From positions 992,001 to 1,056,000 of the forward strand of contig JBCAMK010000009.1 in assembly GCA_038503065.1 (NCBI GenBank): a DNA stretch of 64,000 nt, written 5' to 3'. The notes under the pieces were generated by a model. That model had not been told where the DNA came from. It did not search any database and worked only from the letters and a program-made list of their open reading frames with translations. The position numbers and the translations under genes were made by a program. Within the stretch, counting starts at the first letter, position 1; each line of letters starts with the position of its first letter. This DNA comes from Paragyromitra xinjiangensis (taxonomy: Eukaryota; Ascomycota; Pezizomycetes; Pezizales; Discinaceae). Shown piece after piece: positions 10,031 to 22,162 of this stretch.

Positions 10031-11524
10031 GTTGAGTTTAGTATTGATAATGATTGTCTTGATGTTATGATGAAGATTAATAGATAATATCTTATCACAG
10101 AAGATGATTTAAGAATGGATGTAAGGAATGGAAGTTCTTGAGAGGTTTCGGGGCTCAATACAGCTATTTACGAGAAAAAGTAGCGTTAGCCAGCCACCGA
10201 TTTACAGCACAAAATTTCCCTAGCTGTTCAAGACCTGTTAGATAGGCTACTATCTGTAGTCGAATTACCCCCGTACCGCCGCAAGGGAGCCATGTGCCCC
10301 GATTTCGCCAGGATGAGCGAGACACTACTACTCCTACGTGCAAGGAATGGAGTAAAGAAGTGGATATAACCCTAGGGAGAAAACGCGCTAAAGGACAGTA
10401 AAACTCATAAAAGAGAAATATCTTAACCTAAAAAAATTTATGGTTGAGACAGGACTCTAACTTATGTTGGCCGAGTTCGTCATTTCACCAATTACTTCGG
10501 ATCATCATTACATGTATATATTACCATCCCTACTCCATTTGGGTTAAAATATTTGATGAGATAACCGTAAACCCCCCATTTATTCACGAGCCATTTGCTG
10601 AGCATAGAATGTTGGAACTCTTTTGGTCCAAACACTCCATGACAACCAGGGCAGCTAAATCCAGCATATATCGAAAGCCTCTAGTTAAGATTATAGCCGA
10701 CTCAGGAACAGAATTGTTCCCCCCCTTTGTTAGAATCGATATCTAGAGTGAGATGATTGTAATTCGAGGGTCCATGCTCGTTGGGTTAGAATAGAGAGGT
10801 AACCAAAGCAACGGTTTATTCAGTCCCCATGCGGTGCGGGTCGGCAGCCAGGGGGGATGGGAGCAAGCCTACGTTTTACCTCCAGTTAACGCAACTTTTC
10901 ATGGCTAACACCTAGTCTCACCTCACTGACCGCTAAATGCATGCCCAAATCGGACAAAAAAGATACAAACGAAATAACAGCTTAGGGGACAAGGCAATTA
11001 TACTTTCAGAAACATCGGACCAATCACTTTATCCGTCAACTCCTTACGAAACCCTTGGGAACAGCGAGCTTGCCACCCTAGAAAGAAGATAAGCTGTAGA
11101 ATCTAGCCTTCGAGTGACCCCCCGTGATCAACCGTCTTCCACAAGGAGAGGGTAACTGAAGACTTATTAGATTAACACCATTATTCTACCTATTTTTATA
11201 TAAGACAGACAAAAGAAAATCCCTAAGAATAAAGAAAAGGTGGTAGATAATACGTGACTTCAACTCGAGCTCTATGACCCGCACCCTAAAAGGGGGAATA
11301 ACTAAAAAATACGAATGACTCAACGCCAGAAAAAACAGCAGAAAGTAGGCCAATCCTTTCCTAAAAAAAACAGAAAGAACAGAACTCAAAAATGAAATCA
11401 AAAAGCGCAACCGAATTACACCGGCCAACTACTCCTGGGGTCCATAACACAAAAACGAAAAACGAACACAAAAACTGTCAACACCATACAAAAGAAAAGA
11501 ATCTATCTTTTCTACCTCCCACGA
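10031..11524. other. Intergenic space before LDB17 3' end
   Basis: Roughly 1.5 kb without a recognised gene. Around 10441-10500 the minus strand has a weak tRNA-like box B (AGTTAGAGTCC) followed by a T-run, but no acceptor stem forms. The rest is mixed, with A-rich tracts near 11300-11500 that are probably the LDB17 3' untranslated region. Confidence 0.45.
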
Positions 11525-13140
11525 TCAAGCCTCCCCCGCAATTTCCATTCCACCTCCACCCCCATCCCCCATCCCTCCACCCCTACTTGGCGTATAAACC
11601 CCCGGCTTTTCGCTCTGCTGGGCAATCTCTACAACACTTACATTACTCTGACCATGATGCCCCAGCGACATCCCCAGGATCCTCGCCGCTGGATTCTCTA
11701 TATACACGTTCTCCTCTCTAACCCACTCTACATTCGCACAGCGGGCCACCAGCCTCATGGTCGTCTGGTCCACAGGTTGAAAGTGCCTACTCCGCACGCC
11801 AGACAGACAATCAAGACATTTAACCAGTTCATCGCGTTTGTAGTGTGGAGGGTATCGCAGCTGTGTATGCTCGAGTAGGGGGTAGAGAACGCGTAGGTAG
11901 GTGTGCCGCAGAGAAGCTGACTCGTCAGGGAGGTCAAGAAGGTTACGAATTATGACATCGACAAGAACGCGCAGGTCATTAGTGTAAAAGTATTCGTGGG
12001 TTGCAGAGGTGGTGAAGAGGAGAAAAAGAAGCTTAAGGATTAAGAGTTGGAGACAAGTTTCATCTATGAAAAATCAAAGTCAATAATGCGACAACCTACC
12101 CAATACCAGGAAAGAATGACGTACTCTCCCTATTAAGAAGTAAAATTATGTTCTCGCCAAAGGTCTTGTAGGTTGACCCATTGTAGCAGAGGACCTTGAT
12201 AACCTTATTAGTCAGTGCATCGCTTTCCTGAGGTCCATTACTTGGTGGCGCGTGCGCGAAAACCATATACTGTTCGTTCAAAACAAGCTAATATATAAAC
12301 CAGCCCGGTTAGCAAGATGCCACCTTTCATTACCTCAAAATTGGTGGATAGAAGGTTAGAAGGGAGGAAGAAGAAAAGAGTGTACATACCAATATTCTTA
12401 TTACAGGGTAATGATACGGATCATTAAAATCGTCAGGATCCTCCTCCACCAACTGAAACAAGTAGCTGATAAACTCATCATCAATCGCCTCCAAATCCTC
12501 GCGCCTCAGCCTCTGTATCCTTGACATCTCATACAACAGATCCAGCACGACGCTCCACAATATTAAATCCTCAGCCCTCTTCCGTAAGACCATTTCCATC
12601 AACCTTAAAAACAGCCCTTCCTCCTGCATGAGTTCAAACGTTTTTTGGTTCTGTCGTCCATCAAAGAGTAACACATTCGCAATCAGTCGTAGCTTTATAT
12701 TCGAAGTTTCTTTTCGTAATCGCCCGATCATCCGCCGGCGGACATAACTCCGATGTTTCATAAATAACGAAGACTCTAACAATTTGAATGCACATTTCGC
12801 CCAGTCGTAGTCGGTATGTATATATTCATCTAAGCGAAACTCAACAAATTAGCGAGAAATTCCAACATCCTTCATCCCAGAACTAGTCCTAGGGTGGCTG
12901 TTCAAGGGCAGACGAGCAAAGGGTGCATACCCGCGAACGAAGACGTGAACGCCAAATAAGCCTTCAGCGCGCCGTCGATGAGATTCTGTGTCCCACAATG
13001 GGCGCTGACAATTTCGTCCAGTTCTATTCTCCCAGTTAGACCCAGAAAGGAATAAGGTGATATGCAGGTAAAAGATATCCCTAACCATCCCAGAATTGTT
13101 GCTCGTTCTCAAGGCTGTAGGCGACATCAAAATCATCCAT
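11525..13140 (-). CDS. LDB17: Ldb17 / SPIN90-family actin-endocytosis protein
   Basis: Homologue of yeast Ldb17 and human SPIN90, which act with Arp2/3 and WASP-pathway proteins at cortical actin patches in endocytosis. Exons 13086-13140, 12931-13023, 12390-12829, 12125-12287 and 11525-12063 join in frame to 429 residues. Family blocks run in order: [23 protein letters not shown] at the start (spanning intron 1), [65 protein letters not shown] and [19 protein letters not shown]. The last is the most conserved armadillo-like segment. The tail is Gly-rich and disordered. It lacks the long Pro-rich C-terminus of the yeast protein. A minimal reading would miss the 55-base first exon. Confidence in the family is high. 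Confidence 0.9.
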
Positions 13141-14871
13141 AATGAGCGTCGGGGGTCGGTTGCCATGCACAAAAATAACACAAAAATAAAACCCAATACC
13201 CAAAACACAACTATAGAAAGAAGGACAGAAACCGACAAAGTTATTCGACGCCTGTCTAGAACATCACGAGACCACAAGTTGTTGATTCTGGTTGTGGCCG
13301 TTAGTGGGGGAGTGGGGAGGTTTAGGTTAGGTTAGATGGTTCGTTGTAAGCTTGGAAGGTTCTCTTTGGTTTGGCTGTCCAGTGTGTGGAGATCCCGGCT
13401 GTCAGGGGGTTGTCGGTCTGACTTGCTTAACTTACCGAAACCCGTGATGGAATGGTGCATCCCTGCCTTGCCGATGCCACACTCCCATTCTCCATGTGGC
13501 ATCCGAGACATCCTGGGAGCCTCACCAGCCTTCGTCATCTGGATGTTCAACCGGTAAATCATCCATCACCAGTCCAATCGCTTCGCATCCTGAATCCATG
13601 CATGCCGATTCCGATCCCATCTGTTTGAATCGAAATAAGTGAACAGTCTTGCTGACACTGGCCCGGTGGCTCTGCCAGCTGCTAAAGATAGCCTATATTC
13701 GGATCTACTGTGTTCAAAACTTGGTTCCTCACGCCAGAAAATGCAGAGTAGGTTACATACAAAAATCGATGCCCAGGCACACCAATCAAAATCCCAAAAT
13801 CCGACAAGCTCTACCTCACAAAAAGCTTGCGTCTCAACCAAACCCCCAAAGCTCTTTTAGTCGTCAGCATAAGAATCCCGCTTGCGTCACCTCCCCGCAT
13901 CTCAACCCACAGCACTCACCGTTTTGTATCCTCGGAAATGTCACTTTCTCAGCTACATCAACATTTTCCTGAAAGAAACACATATTTAGGCACGCGGATA
14001 GCATCCGGTCATCATAATAAAAAATCACGTGTATCTTCCCGATTCAGGAAGATGCAGCATGTCAAACACCAATAGCACCTCACTAGGATGCAGCTCCAGG
14101 GTTCCCTGAGGTGGCTAACTATTTGCTTAATATCGGTATACTTGGCCTGAAAGAAACGACGTATGGGAGTTACTGTTGACTACAGAGACAAACGGCTCGG
14201 CGGATGCCAGAAACTGCGAACCCTCGCATAGAAGTTAACACCCAAGACGGTAACATTCTCTCGAGCGGTCAAAAGAAGACCCGCAGAAACCGGAAGTTAA
14301 TAAGGAGATCTTGACTCCCTGGTCACTACATAAAACGCATGCTCTAGGGTTGTAATAAAAATCATAGAATTGCTATGGGTCAAAAAAAACCCCTAGGTTG
14401 ACCCACAATAAAGCATGTATACCAGTCTATCATAGCCCACACAACCCATCATTTTCTCATTATTCGCCCCCTGTATCCTCAAATCTTCTGGTCTAAGGGA
14501 TTAAAGAAGTGCCTCTATGCTCAAAATGTGCGCTATGTGGAGCAAGTAGCCACTCCCAAAGGACGAACAAAGAGATACCCAAAAAAAAATAATTAGATGG
14601 AAGTTCAAAAAAACAACGCCGAGGAAAAGATATGCATCAACGCAGGCGAAAGAAGCCCGTCGACGTTTATGAGAAAGGAAAGACGTAAAAATAATTTGAG
14701 ATCAAGTCATGTTCTCTACCTCCGCATTTAATCGGCCCCCAGCCCGAATTTGGAATGCTATAAGCCAAATTTACCGGCCTACCCAAAACATGAAAATGCA
14801 AAACATTAACTCAAAAACACACAAGACAAACATACGCAAATACGCAACACTCTTCAGATTTAACTCTATAC
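13141..14871. other. Intergenic space LDB17 / ORP
   Basis: This 1.7-kb stretch is the promoter of LDB17 at its left end and the 3' flank of the oxysterol-binding protein gene at its right end. A GGTTTAGGTTAGGTTAG tract lies at 13319-13335. Two open frames of 76 and 91 codons on the minus strand carry no recognisable motif. No other structure is seen. Confidence 0.45.
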
Positions 14872-16904
14872 TCAGGCACCGGTAATATCAGATGGGTTTA
14901 GGACATAATTTCCAGTATGCAGCCCCTTTAGCGCCAGTTCGCCATCCTTGCTTAATGTTGGCTGCCCAGCAGTCAACGCAGGAGCTTCAAAAAACCGAGG
15001 TTTCCACTCAATGTCTGCTGCCGCTCTGACTGCAGCTTTTTCCCGTTGACGGTCTTCAATCTCACATTTGAGTTGTGTAGCGCGGGTGTAGTCCTTTGCA
15101 TGGATAGCGTCGGAAACGCCTTGCCACATCTTGCGAGACTCGTTGGGGAGCATTATTTCCGGGGGTGGGCAAACCTTTTGTGCGGGTAAAAGTGGATCTA
15201 AGTCGATGAGAAGGTATTTTTCCTAGGGGAAAAGGTTAGCTCCCTTCTAAATAGCTTAATTCAAGAAAACCTACAGTCGAGCCTGGCAGTGTGTAATAGA
15301 TCTGAGTCATCCAAGAACCTTCGATCCTAGCACGCACCGCTTTTGAGGATACATCCTTGATTCTCGTTATGCCATCTTCTTCACCACCATACTCATAAAC
15401 AACTCCCTCAACTCGATGCTTTGCTTTGCCTAACCACGAGTCACCAAGGTATTGTAAAATAGCCTTCAGTCCCGTTTTAGGGCAAGTCATATAACAGACA
15501 TCCTCAACATATACATTAAGGGATCCTAATAGCCTGTGTGTGAGAATAAAACCAGACAAAATCGTCCAACCAAGCTAGTGAAATACCTCTTAGGAGTCCT
15601 CCAAGACTGGCAGCGGGATGAGTCAATCGATAAGACTCGTCGCCACGATTCTTTAGATTAATGAATATGCCCAAGTTGTGTTCTCCAGGCGTTACCCTAA
15701 CTTTAAAGATCATAAACGGGTGAATATCTTGGTGAGGCATGGAAATGGATACATACTGGAAGTCCCGGTAAACTTGGCGCTGATCTAAAGGCACCAGACT
15801 AAGCGTGAGTAAATATTACCAATTCACAAAGCGAGATTTCATCCCTACCTGGTCATAGCCCCTAGCGGATATGCCTTTATCGGGACAATCAATGTAGAAT
15901 GCAGATACAGGAGGGTGATGAGATGTCTGCTCCGTCAAAAACGAAAGCCTGACAGGTGCTTTATTAGCTAGCGCAGTAGTTCGCGTAGACGTGCTAACGG
16001 ATGCAGGCTTGCTTTTCGCAGAGCTTCGAGATACAGGACGGGAAGCCGGAACGGGGGGTAATGTTGCTTCAACATCCCAACTACACTATTGAATCCACCC
16101 GGAGGTATCCATCAGCCGATCGATCCCATGGTCCGCTCGATATTGGGCAAACATACTCTAAAGAATTCCCCAAGAGTTGAGTTATAAGGCTATACAATTT
16201 CAAGTCAGCACTATACACCTAAAAGACGTTATGAAGAACCAGAAGTACCCACTTTGCACGGTTTTCCTTTAACAAATTTCTATCCCAAGTTGATTAGCTG
16301 TAGCCTTTCTAATCCCGTGTGGGCCGTAAAAGACAAACCAGATCCTTCGTAAACCAAAATCTCAGAACACCCAAGAAACGTTCAAGGCCGTCATCCGAAT
16401 CGCCAATGCTATAAAAGATTTAGAATGACGTAAAAATAGTGCGCACACCAAGCATACCTAACGAAAGTATCGGGCCGATCAAGATAGTTCCAATATTCTA
16501 CCCATTAAACCGTCAGCCAAATCCAAGACCTACTGACATCACAGCCCAATAGCTCATTGGGTAGCTTCAGAAAGATTGAGAGTGTATCTAAGACGGGGAT
16601 TCCTTCCTCACCCAGGTTGGGAACAGGTTCCAGCAGCTGGCTAGGAAGCGAGAATCGCACAGAGGCAATATCGGACACTCCAATAAACCGCTTAAGGATG
16701 CCGAGGAGGATTCTGTTGGGGACAAACAACGGTCAGCCATGAACTTTGACTTTTTGAGCGAAAAATAAATGATAAGACAAACTTCAGTTTGGACTGATTC
16801 TCAGCATCGGAACCCGCATTCGAAATTGTTCCTGGGGGTGGGGTTGTTGATGGTGTTGCTACGGCGGAGGCGTATGCCGAAGAAGCGTTTGATGAAGGCT
16901 CCAT
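14872..16904 (-). CDS. Oxysterol-binding protein-related lipid transfer protein (ORD only)
   Basis: A sterol/phospholipid exchange protein of the OSBP/ORP family, working at membrane contact sites. Eleven exons: 16783-16904, 16612-16712, 16458-16497, 16339-16408, 16253-16279, 16157-16189, 15849-16085, 15757-15784, 15587-15700, 15275-15525 and 14872-15222, giving 457 residues. There is no PH domain, ankyrin repeat or FFAT motif. Blocks in order are DIASVRFSLPSQLLEP, NLEYWNYLDRPDTF, FTKDLKFVKGKPCKPYNSTLGEFFR, the OSBP signature EQTSHHPPVSA (His187-His188), VTPGEHNLGIFINL and WKPRFFE. The wording resembles the short Osh6/Osh7 (phosphatidylserine) type more than Kes1/Osh4, but a phylogeny would decide. 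A Ser/Thr-rich insert of about 30 residues (roughly 144-172) precedes the signature. Four exons are 40 bases or shorter. Confidence 0.94.
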
Positions 16905-18885
16905 GTCTTTCAGACTGAGTGAGAAGAAGGCGACGGGGAATACGATGGGTGGAGGAGGGCGATGAGGACGACGTAGACGATGAGAAAACAAGAAGCAAAA
17001 GTGGCGGTGGTGCAGCGGTAGTAGAGAGGAAGTCGTAGTCTCAACAAGTGGAGGAAGAGGCAAGGGATAGGGTTCAGTTTAGGCCAGAGCTCTGATATTG
17101 TCCTTTGGCGTTGCAACGTCTCTACCAGTGACAAAATTACCGGTACACACGTACGCAACCTCAAGGTAGCCGAGAGATCATCGCCTATGATACCCGAGAT
17201 GCTCTGGAATGAAATGCATGTATCATTTTGCCTCCTGAAAATATATCCAGTCAGCTTTTTAGATTCCCTCGCTGTTTGCCTATTCGGCGAGCTCTCTGGT
17301 ACGCTGCTATGCTTTTTATTCTCATCCTTTATTGTCGTTTGGTGCGTTCAGGGATTTGTTTTGGGTTCGGGCGAAATATAACGCTCCAATATGAAGTCAG
17401 GAACAGAGCGCCATCCGCAAAAAGTGAGTGGTCCGGTAGGTCCTTCCAAGTTGTGCAACGCATCTAGCCAGTATCGACATCATGCATGGCTCAAGGAAGA
17501 ATTCTGGCTTCTTGGATGCATACCTGTCGGGTGAATGCATCAGGTACCAATAAGGTATTGCTACCCCACCACCATTCCTAGCCGGGTAACTTCAAGCATG
17601 AATATTCTATGCAGCGATACCATGGGAATGCGGACCACGGAATAATTGTTGGGAAGAATACCATTCAGGACGGGAGTGTTGTTCTTGGGCGCACCAAATG
17701 GGTGTGGCCCTGGGACCACGTTTTCCCATGCTTTCTTTATTTAGCGCCATTGACTTCGATATTTTATAGAGAGGAATACCAAAACTAAGCCAGATAGCGA
17801 AGGGAGTCGTTTCCGGTACTCATTTCATGACAGAGAAAATAAATGTACCCAAAACTTTCTCCTTCCTCTACCGACCCGAGAGAAACCCAGTTCCATCCCC
17901 ATTTTTGGAAACTACCGTACACCTTCTGGTCATGGATACCACCCTAGGGTATCGCATACTCTTATAATTCACAAATAAGCTCTTTCTTCAACTCACATAT
18001 AGACCCTTATGCAAATAGGCTCACGGGAAAAAAAAATATCAATGGGCTTAGAGTATTGCGTTTAACCCTTCTAAGCTCCTCGTCAGCGTGGGGCTGATAG
18101 AAAGATGATTATTAGCACGTTTCTATTTCTCTCCTGTTCCAATAGGCAAATTCGACGCTGTTGGGGCCTTGGTTTTTGTACCCGAGGCTGTGGGTCGCAT
18201 GTAGCCCTATATCGAGAGACAGTGATTCGTTTAGTCCAAGACAACGGTCGCTTGACTATTTGGTTTCTAAACAAATTATTCCCCCCAGAAAGATGAACAC
18301 CCTTCCCTAAGTGCTTGAAAAATACCTTAGAGATCTTATAATCTGAAATCTTAGTAACAATGCTGGAGTGTCCAACTTCTAATTTCTCTATACGATTTTC
18401 ATCACGACTTGTCACTCGATTATCACCGTCTAAGGACGACATAGGGTGGACATCTGTTCTGGAGTTATACTCTAACCATTGCAGGAGCAAGAGCTACGGT
18501 GCGCAAGAGAATAGTGGTATGGAGGAATTGTATTATTGGGCCTCCCTATTGGCTTGTTTGTTTAGGGTTGTTATCGATTATAGTTTTATGCGCACCACCA
18601 TAGCAGCAATTCGGCCCCTCGGTAGTTACTTCTCTCTACAGAACCTCTAGCGGGACCCCCATTCTCTCAAGTATTAAACGTAGCCGCCGCTTTGTTCTAC
18701 AAACGATAACCCTATTGTCAGACCTTTCTCATTTCCTATCGCACAGCATCTTTCAAAGGTTGGGGTTGGCGGGAGATTACCGTTAACTACCCCTGATGTT
18801 GCAAATTTCCACGATACGATGACCCGGTAACCATACGCACGGTTCGCATTGCCGTGTCAGCGCCAAGACCTATTCCCGGTCATTA

Positions 18886-18891
18886 ACGCGT
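18886..18891. promoter_or_regulatory. MluI cell-cycle box (MCB), distal
   Basis: ACGCGT, within AACGCGTCT, 120 bases upstream of the MSH2 start codon. MCB elements bind MBF-type complexes (Mbp1/Swi6 family) and drive G1/S transcription of replication and repair genes in yeasts, MSH2 included. The assignment here rests on the motif pair and its position. Confidence 0.5.
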
Positions 18892-18931
18892 CTCCAAGCT
18901 CCTGGGATTTAGAAAAAGTCGCCTTCCTTCA

Positions 18932-18937
18932 ACGCGT
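18932..18937. promoter_or_regulatory. MluI cell-cycle box (MCB), proximal
   Basis: A second ACGCGT in the identical 9-mer AACGCGTCT, 46 bases downstream of the first and 74 bases upstream of the MSH2 ATG. Two copies in the same orientation context close to a mismatch-repair gene make a functional MBF site more likely than chance. Confidence 0.52.
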
Positions 18938-19010
18938 CTGTTTTCTGTACAATTGTTCCCCTGTATTCTGATCAGAAGTCAACAAACAGCAAAAAATTAC
19001 ATCCGCCAGA

Positions 19011-22000
19011 ATGGGATCCAGGCCAGAACTTAAGGTATGGGCTATATCTTCCTCCATGCTTATCTAATATTTCAATTCTAAATACTTCTTCTAGGTTGAC
19101 GACGAGGGCGGCTTCATCTCATTTTTCAACAAGCTTCCAGAAACTGATGGAATCCGTATATTCGAGCGCAACGATTTCTATACAGTCCATGGGAAGGATG
19201 CAGTATATGTAGCCCAAACAGTAGGTCATTGAAGCTCTCTAAGAAGCTGCCCTGAATGACTAAATAGATGGCAAAATAGGTCTACAAAACCACATCGGTA
19301 ATCCGACAACTAGGTGGTTCTCGAAACCCCCTGGAATCTTGCACACTATCTGTAACTGCGTTCCGCAACTTTCTTCGCGAGGTTCTTTTCAAGGAGGGGA
19401 AGCGGGTCGAGATTTGGTCGTCAAAGGGGCGAAACAAGTGGGAGATTATAAAACAAGCTTCTCCGGGAAACTTACAAGATGTCGAGGAAGATTTTGCAGG
19501 TCAGATTGAGTCTTCACCCATTATTCTTTCGGTCAAGATCTCGGCAAAGGGCGAGGAGCGGAATGTGGGTGTCTGTTTTGCAGATGCAAGTGTTCGTGAA
19601 CTGGGTGTGAGCGAGTTTAATGATAACGACCTTTACTGTAACTTTGAGGTATGTTGGTTCCTCATGTTTCATCTGTTGCTGTTGCTGATATTTTTATCCA
19701 GTCTCTCTTGATCCAACTAGGCGTCAAGGAATGCATCATACAAGCAGATGAGAAAAATAAAGATTATGAGCTTGGCAAGCTTCGCGCACTCCTTGACCGC
19801 TGTGGCATAGTTATGACGTTCAAGAAGGCCTCCGATTTTTCTATCAAAGACATAGACCAGGACCTTTCCCGATTACTCACCAACGAAGTTGCTGCCGGGA
19901 TCCTACCACAGACTGAAAGCAAGCTAGCCATGGGTGCTGCCTCAGCATTAATCAAGTACCTTGGGGTGTGTATCTACTATTATATTGAACTTATAAAGTA
20001 ACGTGGGAGTACTGACCTGTGTCTAGCTCATGACCGATGATCACAACTTTGGTCAGTACAGATTATACCAGCATGACCTGGCACAGTACATGAAACTCGA
20101 TGCATCAGCTTTGAGAGCTCTAAACCTTATGCCCGGTCCAAGGGACGGCTCAAAAAACATGTCTCTCTACGGGCTTCTAAACAAATGCAAGACCTCTATC
20201 GGGACTCGGTTGCTTGCCCAGTGGTTGAAGCAACCTTTGATGAGTCTCGAAGAGATCGAGAAACGTCAGATTCTCGTGGAGGCGTTTGTTGAGGACACGG
20301 AGCTTAGACAAACCATGCAAGAGGAGCATCTGAAGAGCATTCCAGATCTGTATAGACTTTCAAAAAGATTTCAAAGGGAGCTGGCCAATCTGGAAGATGT
20401 TGTGAGGGCTTATCAGGTTGTCATCCGGATTCCGGGGTTTATTGGGACTTTGGAAGGTGTGATGGATGAAAAGTATAGTGATCCGTTGAATGAGCAGTAT
20501 ACGTCCAAACTACAGGTATGCGTATCATGTTTGGGTCCTAAAGGCGAACCGTTTACTAATTCTATATAGGAAATCGCTGGAAACCTTGAAAAACTACAGG
20601 AATTGGTTGAGACTACTGTTGATCTCGATGCTCTTGATAACCACGAGTTCATCATTAAGCCCGAGTTTAATGATGACCTTCAAATCATTAAGAAGAGGAT
20701 TGATGGATTAAGGAGCGACATGAACAAAGAGCATAGGAGAGCATCAAGCGATCTGGGTCAGGAAATCGACAAGAAACTTTTCTTGGAGAATCACAAGGTG
20801 CATGGTTGGTGTTTTAGGTTGACCCGTACGGAGGCGGGGTCCATTAGAAATAAAAAGGAGTACAAGGAAATCACAACTCAGAAAAACGGCGTCTATTTCA
20901 CTACGACGACGCTGCAGAACCTGAATCGGGAGGTGGATCAATCGACACAAACCTACAATAAGACACAATCTGGCCTTGTGCAAGAGGTTGTTAATGTTGC
21001 CTGTAAGTTTCTAATCTGTCATACTAATTTCCTTCTATGTGATTTTCTAACCCATTATAGCATCCTATTGCCCTGTTCTTGAGGAGCTGGCGGCTGTGGT
21101 GGCTCATATGGATGTCATTGTAAGTTTTGCACATGTCTCGGTACATGCTCCATCACCGTATGTTCGACCAAAGATGCACCCTCGAGGTGAAGGAAACACG
21201 GTCCTCAAAGAAGCTCGGCATCCGTGCATGGAGATGCAGGACGACATCCAGTTCATCACCAACGACGTAAGCCTATGCCGTGGCAGCTCCGAGTTTCTCA
21301 TCATTACTGGGCCCAACATGGGTGGTAAATCCACTTATATCCGGCAAATTGGAGTTATTGCACTTATGGCCCAAGCTGGATGTTTTGTTCCTTGTTCGGA
21401 GGCAGAACTGACAATTTTTGACTGTATTCTCGCTCGTGTCGGGGCAAGTGACTCACAGCTGAAGGGTGTATCTACGTTCATGGCAGAAATGCTAGAGACC
21501 GCGACAATTCTGAAGTCGGCTACTTCGGAGTCGCTGATCATTATCGACGAACTTGGACGAGGAACTAGTACATATGATGGATTCGGGCTTGCCTGGGCTA
21601 TCTCGGAACATATTGTCAAGGAGATCCGATGCTTTGCCATGTTCGCTACCCATTTTCACGAATTGACGGCTTTGGTGGATGATTATCCTTCGGTGAAAAA
21701 TTTGCACGTCGTTGCGCATGTTGGGGATAGTAATGACGCAAAGAGAGAAGTCACTCTTTTGTACAAAGTCGATGATGGTATGTGGCTCCCTAACTTCTTA
21801 CCTCTAGGTGTTTCAAGCTAATGACTCCAACTTTTGCAGGTGTCTGTGATCAGAGTTTCGGAATACACGTTGCCGAGTTGGTTCGCTTCCCGCAGAAAGT
21901 CATCAACATGGCTAAACGCAAAGCCGACGAGCTAGAGGACTTTACAGGCAAGTTAGAGCAACGGCATACCCAATGCACCAAAGAGCAAATCGCAGAAGGG

Positions 22001-22162
22001 TCAGTGTTATTGAAGAAGCTGCTCGTAGAGTGGAAGGACAAAGTCGAGAACGGAGACATGTCGCCAGATGAAATGAGAGGAGAGCTCCTAAAGTTAGTAA
22101 ATGGGCCATATAAGGAGGCATTCCAGAATGATCCGTTTTTCCAAGCAGTTAAGGCTTTGTAG
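19011..22162 (+). CDS. MSH2: DNA mismatch repair protein Msh2
   Basis: MutS homologue that pairs with Msh6 or Msh3 to recognise mismatches and insertion/deletion loops in the nucleus. Eight exons: 19011-19034, 19095-19220, 19280-19648, 19702-19965, 20027-20515, 20570-21002, 21061-21777 and 21840-22162, giving 914 residues (human 934, yeast 964). The order is the mismatch-binding domain ([23 protein letters not shown]), connector, lever/clamp ([28 protein letters not shown]) and ATPase. Walker A is GPNMGGKST from about residue 652; Walker B is [15 protein letters not shown] with Asp731-Glu732. The helix-turn-helix dimer region begins [12 protein letters not shown]. As usual for Msh2, the N-terminal Phe-x-Glu mismatch-reading motif of Msh6 is absent. 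Exon 1 encodes only eight residues. All catalytic motifs look intact. Confidence 0.97.

Larger units (their letters stand above)
16905..19010. other. Divergent intergenic region ORP / MSH2
   Basis: This 2.1-kb region lies between divergent starts. The right end carries two ACGCGT boxes near MSH2, listed separately. The open frame of 135 codons at 18083-18490 on the minus strand lacks an ATG start and any motif. No other gene is seen. Confidence 0.5.

Noticed and set aside
10441..10500. tRNA-like segment on the minus strand, with box-B-like AGTTAGAGTCC and a T-run
   Set aside because: No acceptor stem or consistent D and anticodon arms form, so it is not a functional tRNA; at most a decayed tRNA or SINE tail.
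11392..11721. Plus-strand frame of 109 codons
   Set aside because: It overlaps the last LDB17 exon in antisense and is low-complexity His/Pro.
18083..18490. Minus-strand frame of 135 codons upstream of MSH2
   Set aside because: No ATG start, no motif, and no splice support.
18821..18850. GGTTCGCATT resembling a tRNA T-arm
   Set aside because: The loop would be nine bases instead of seven and no other arms are present.
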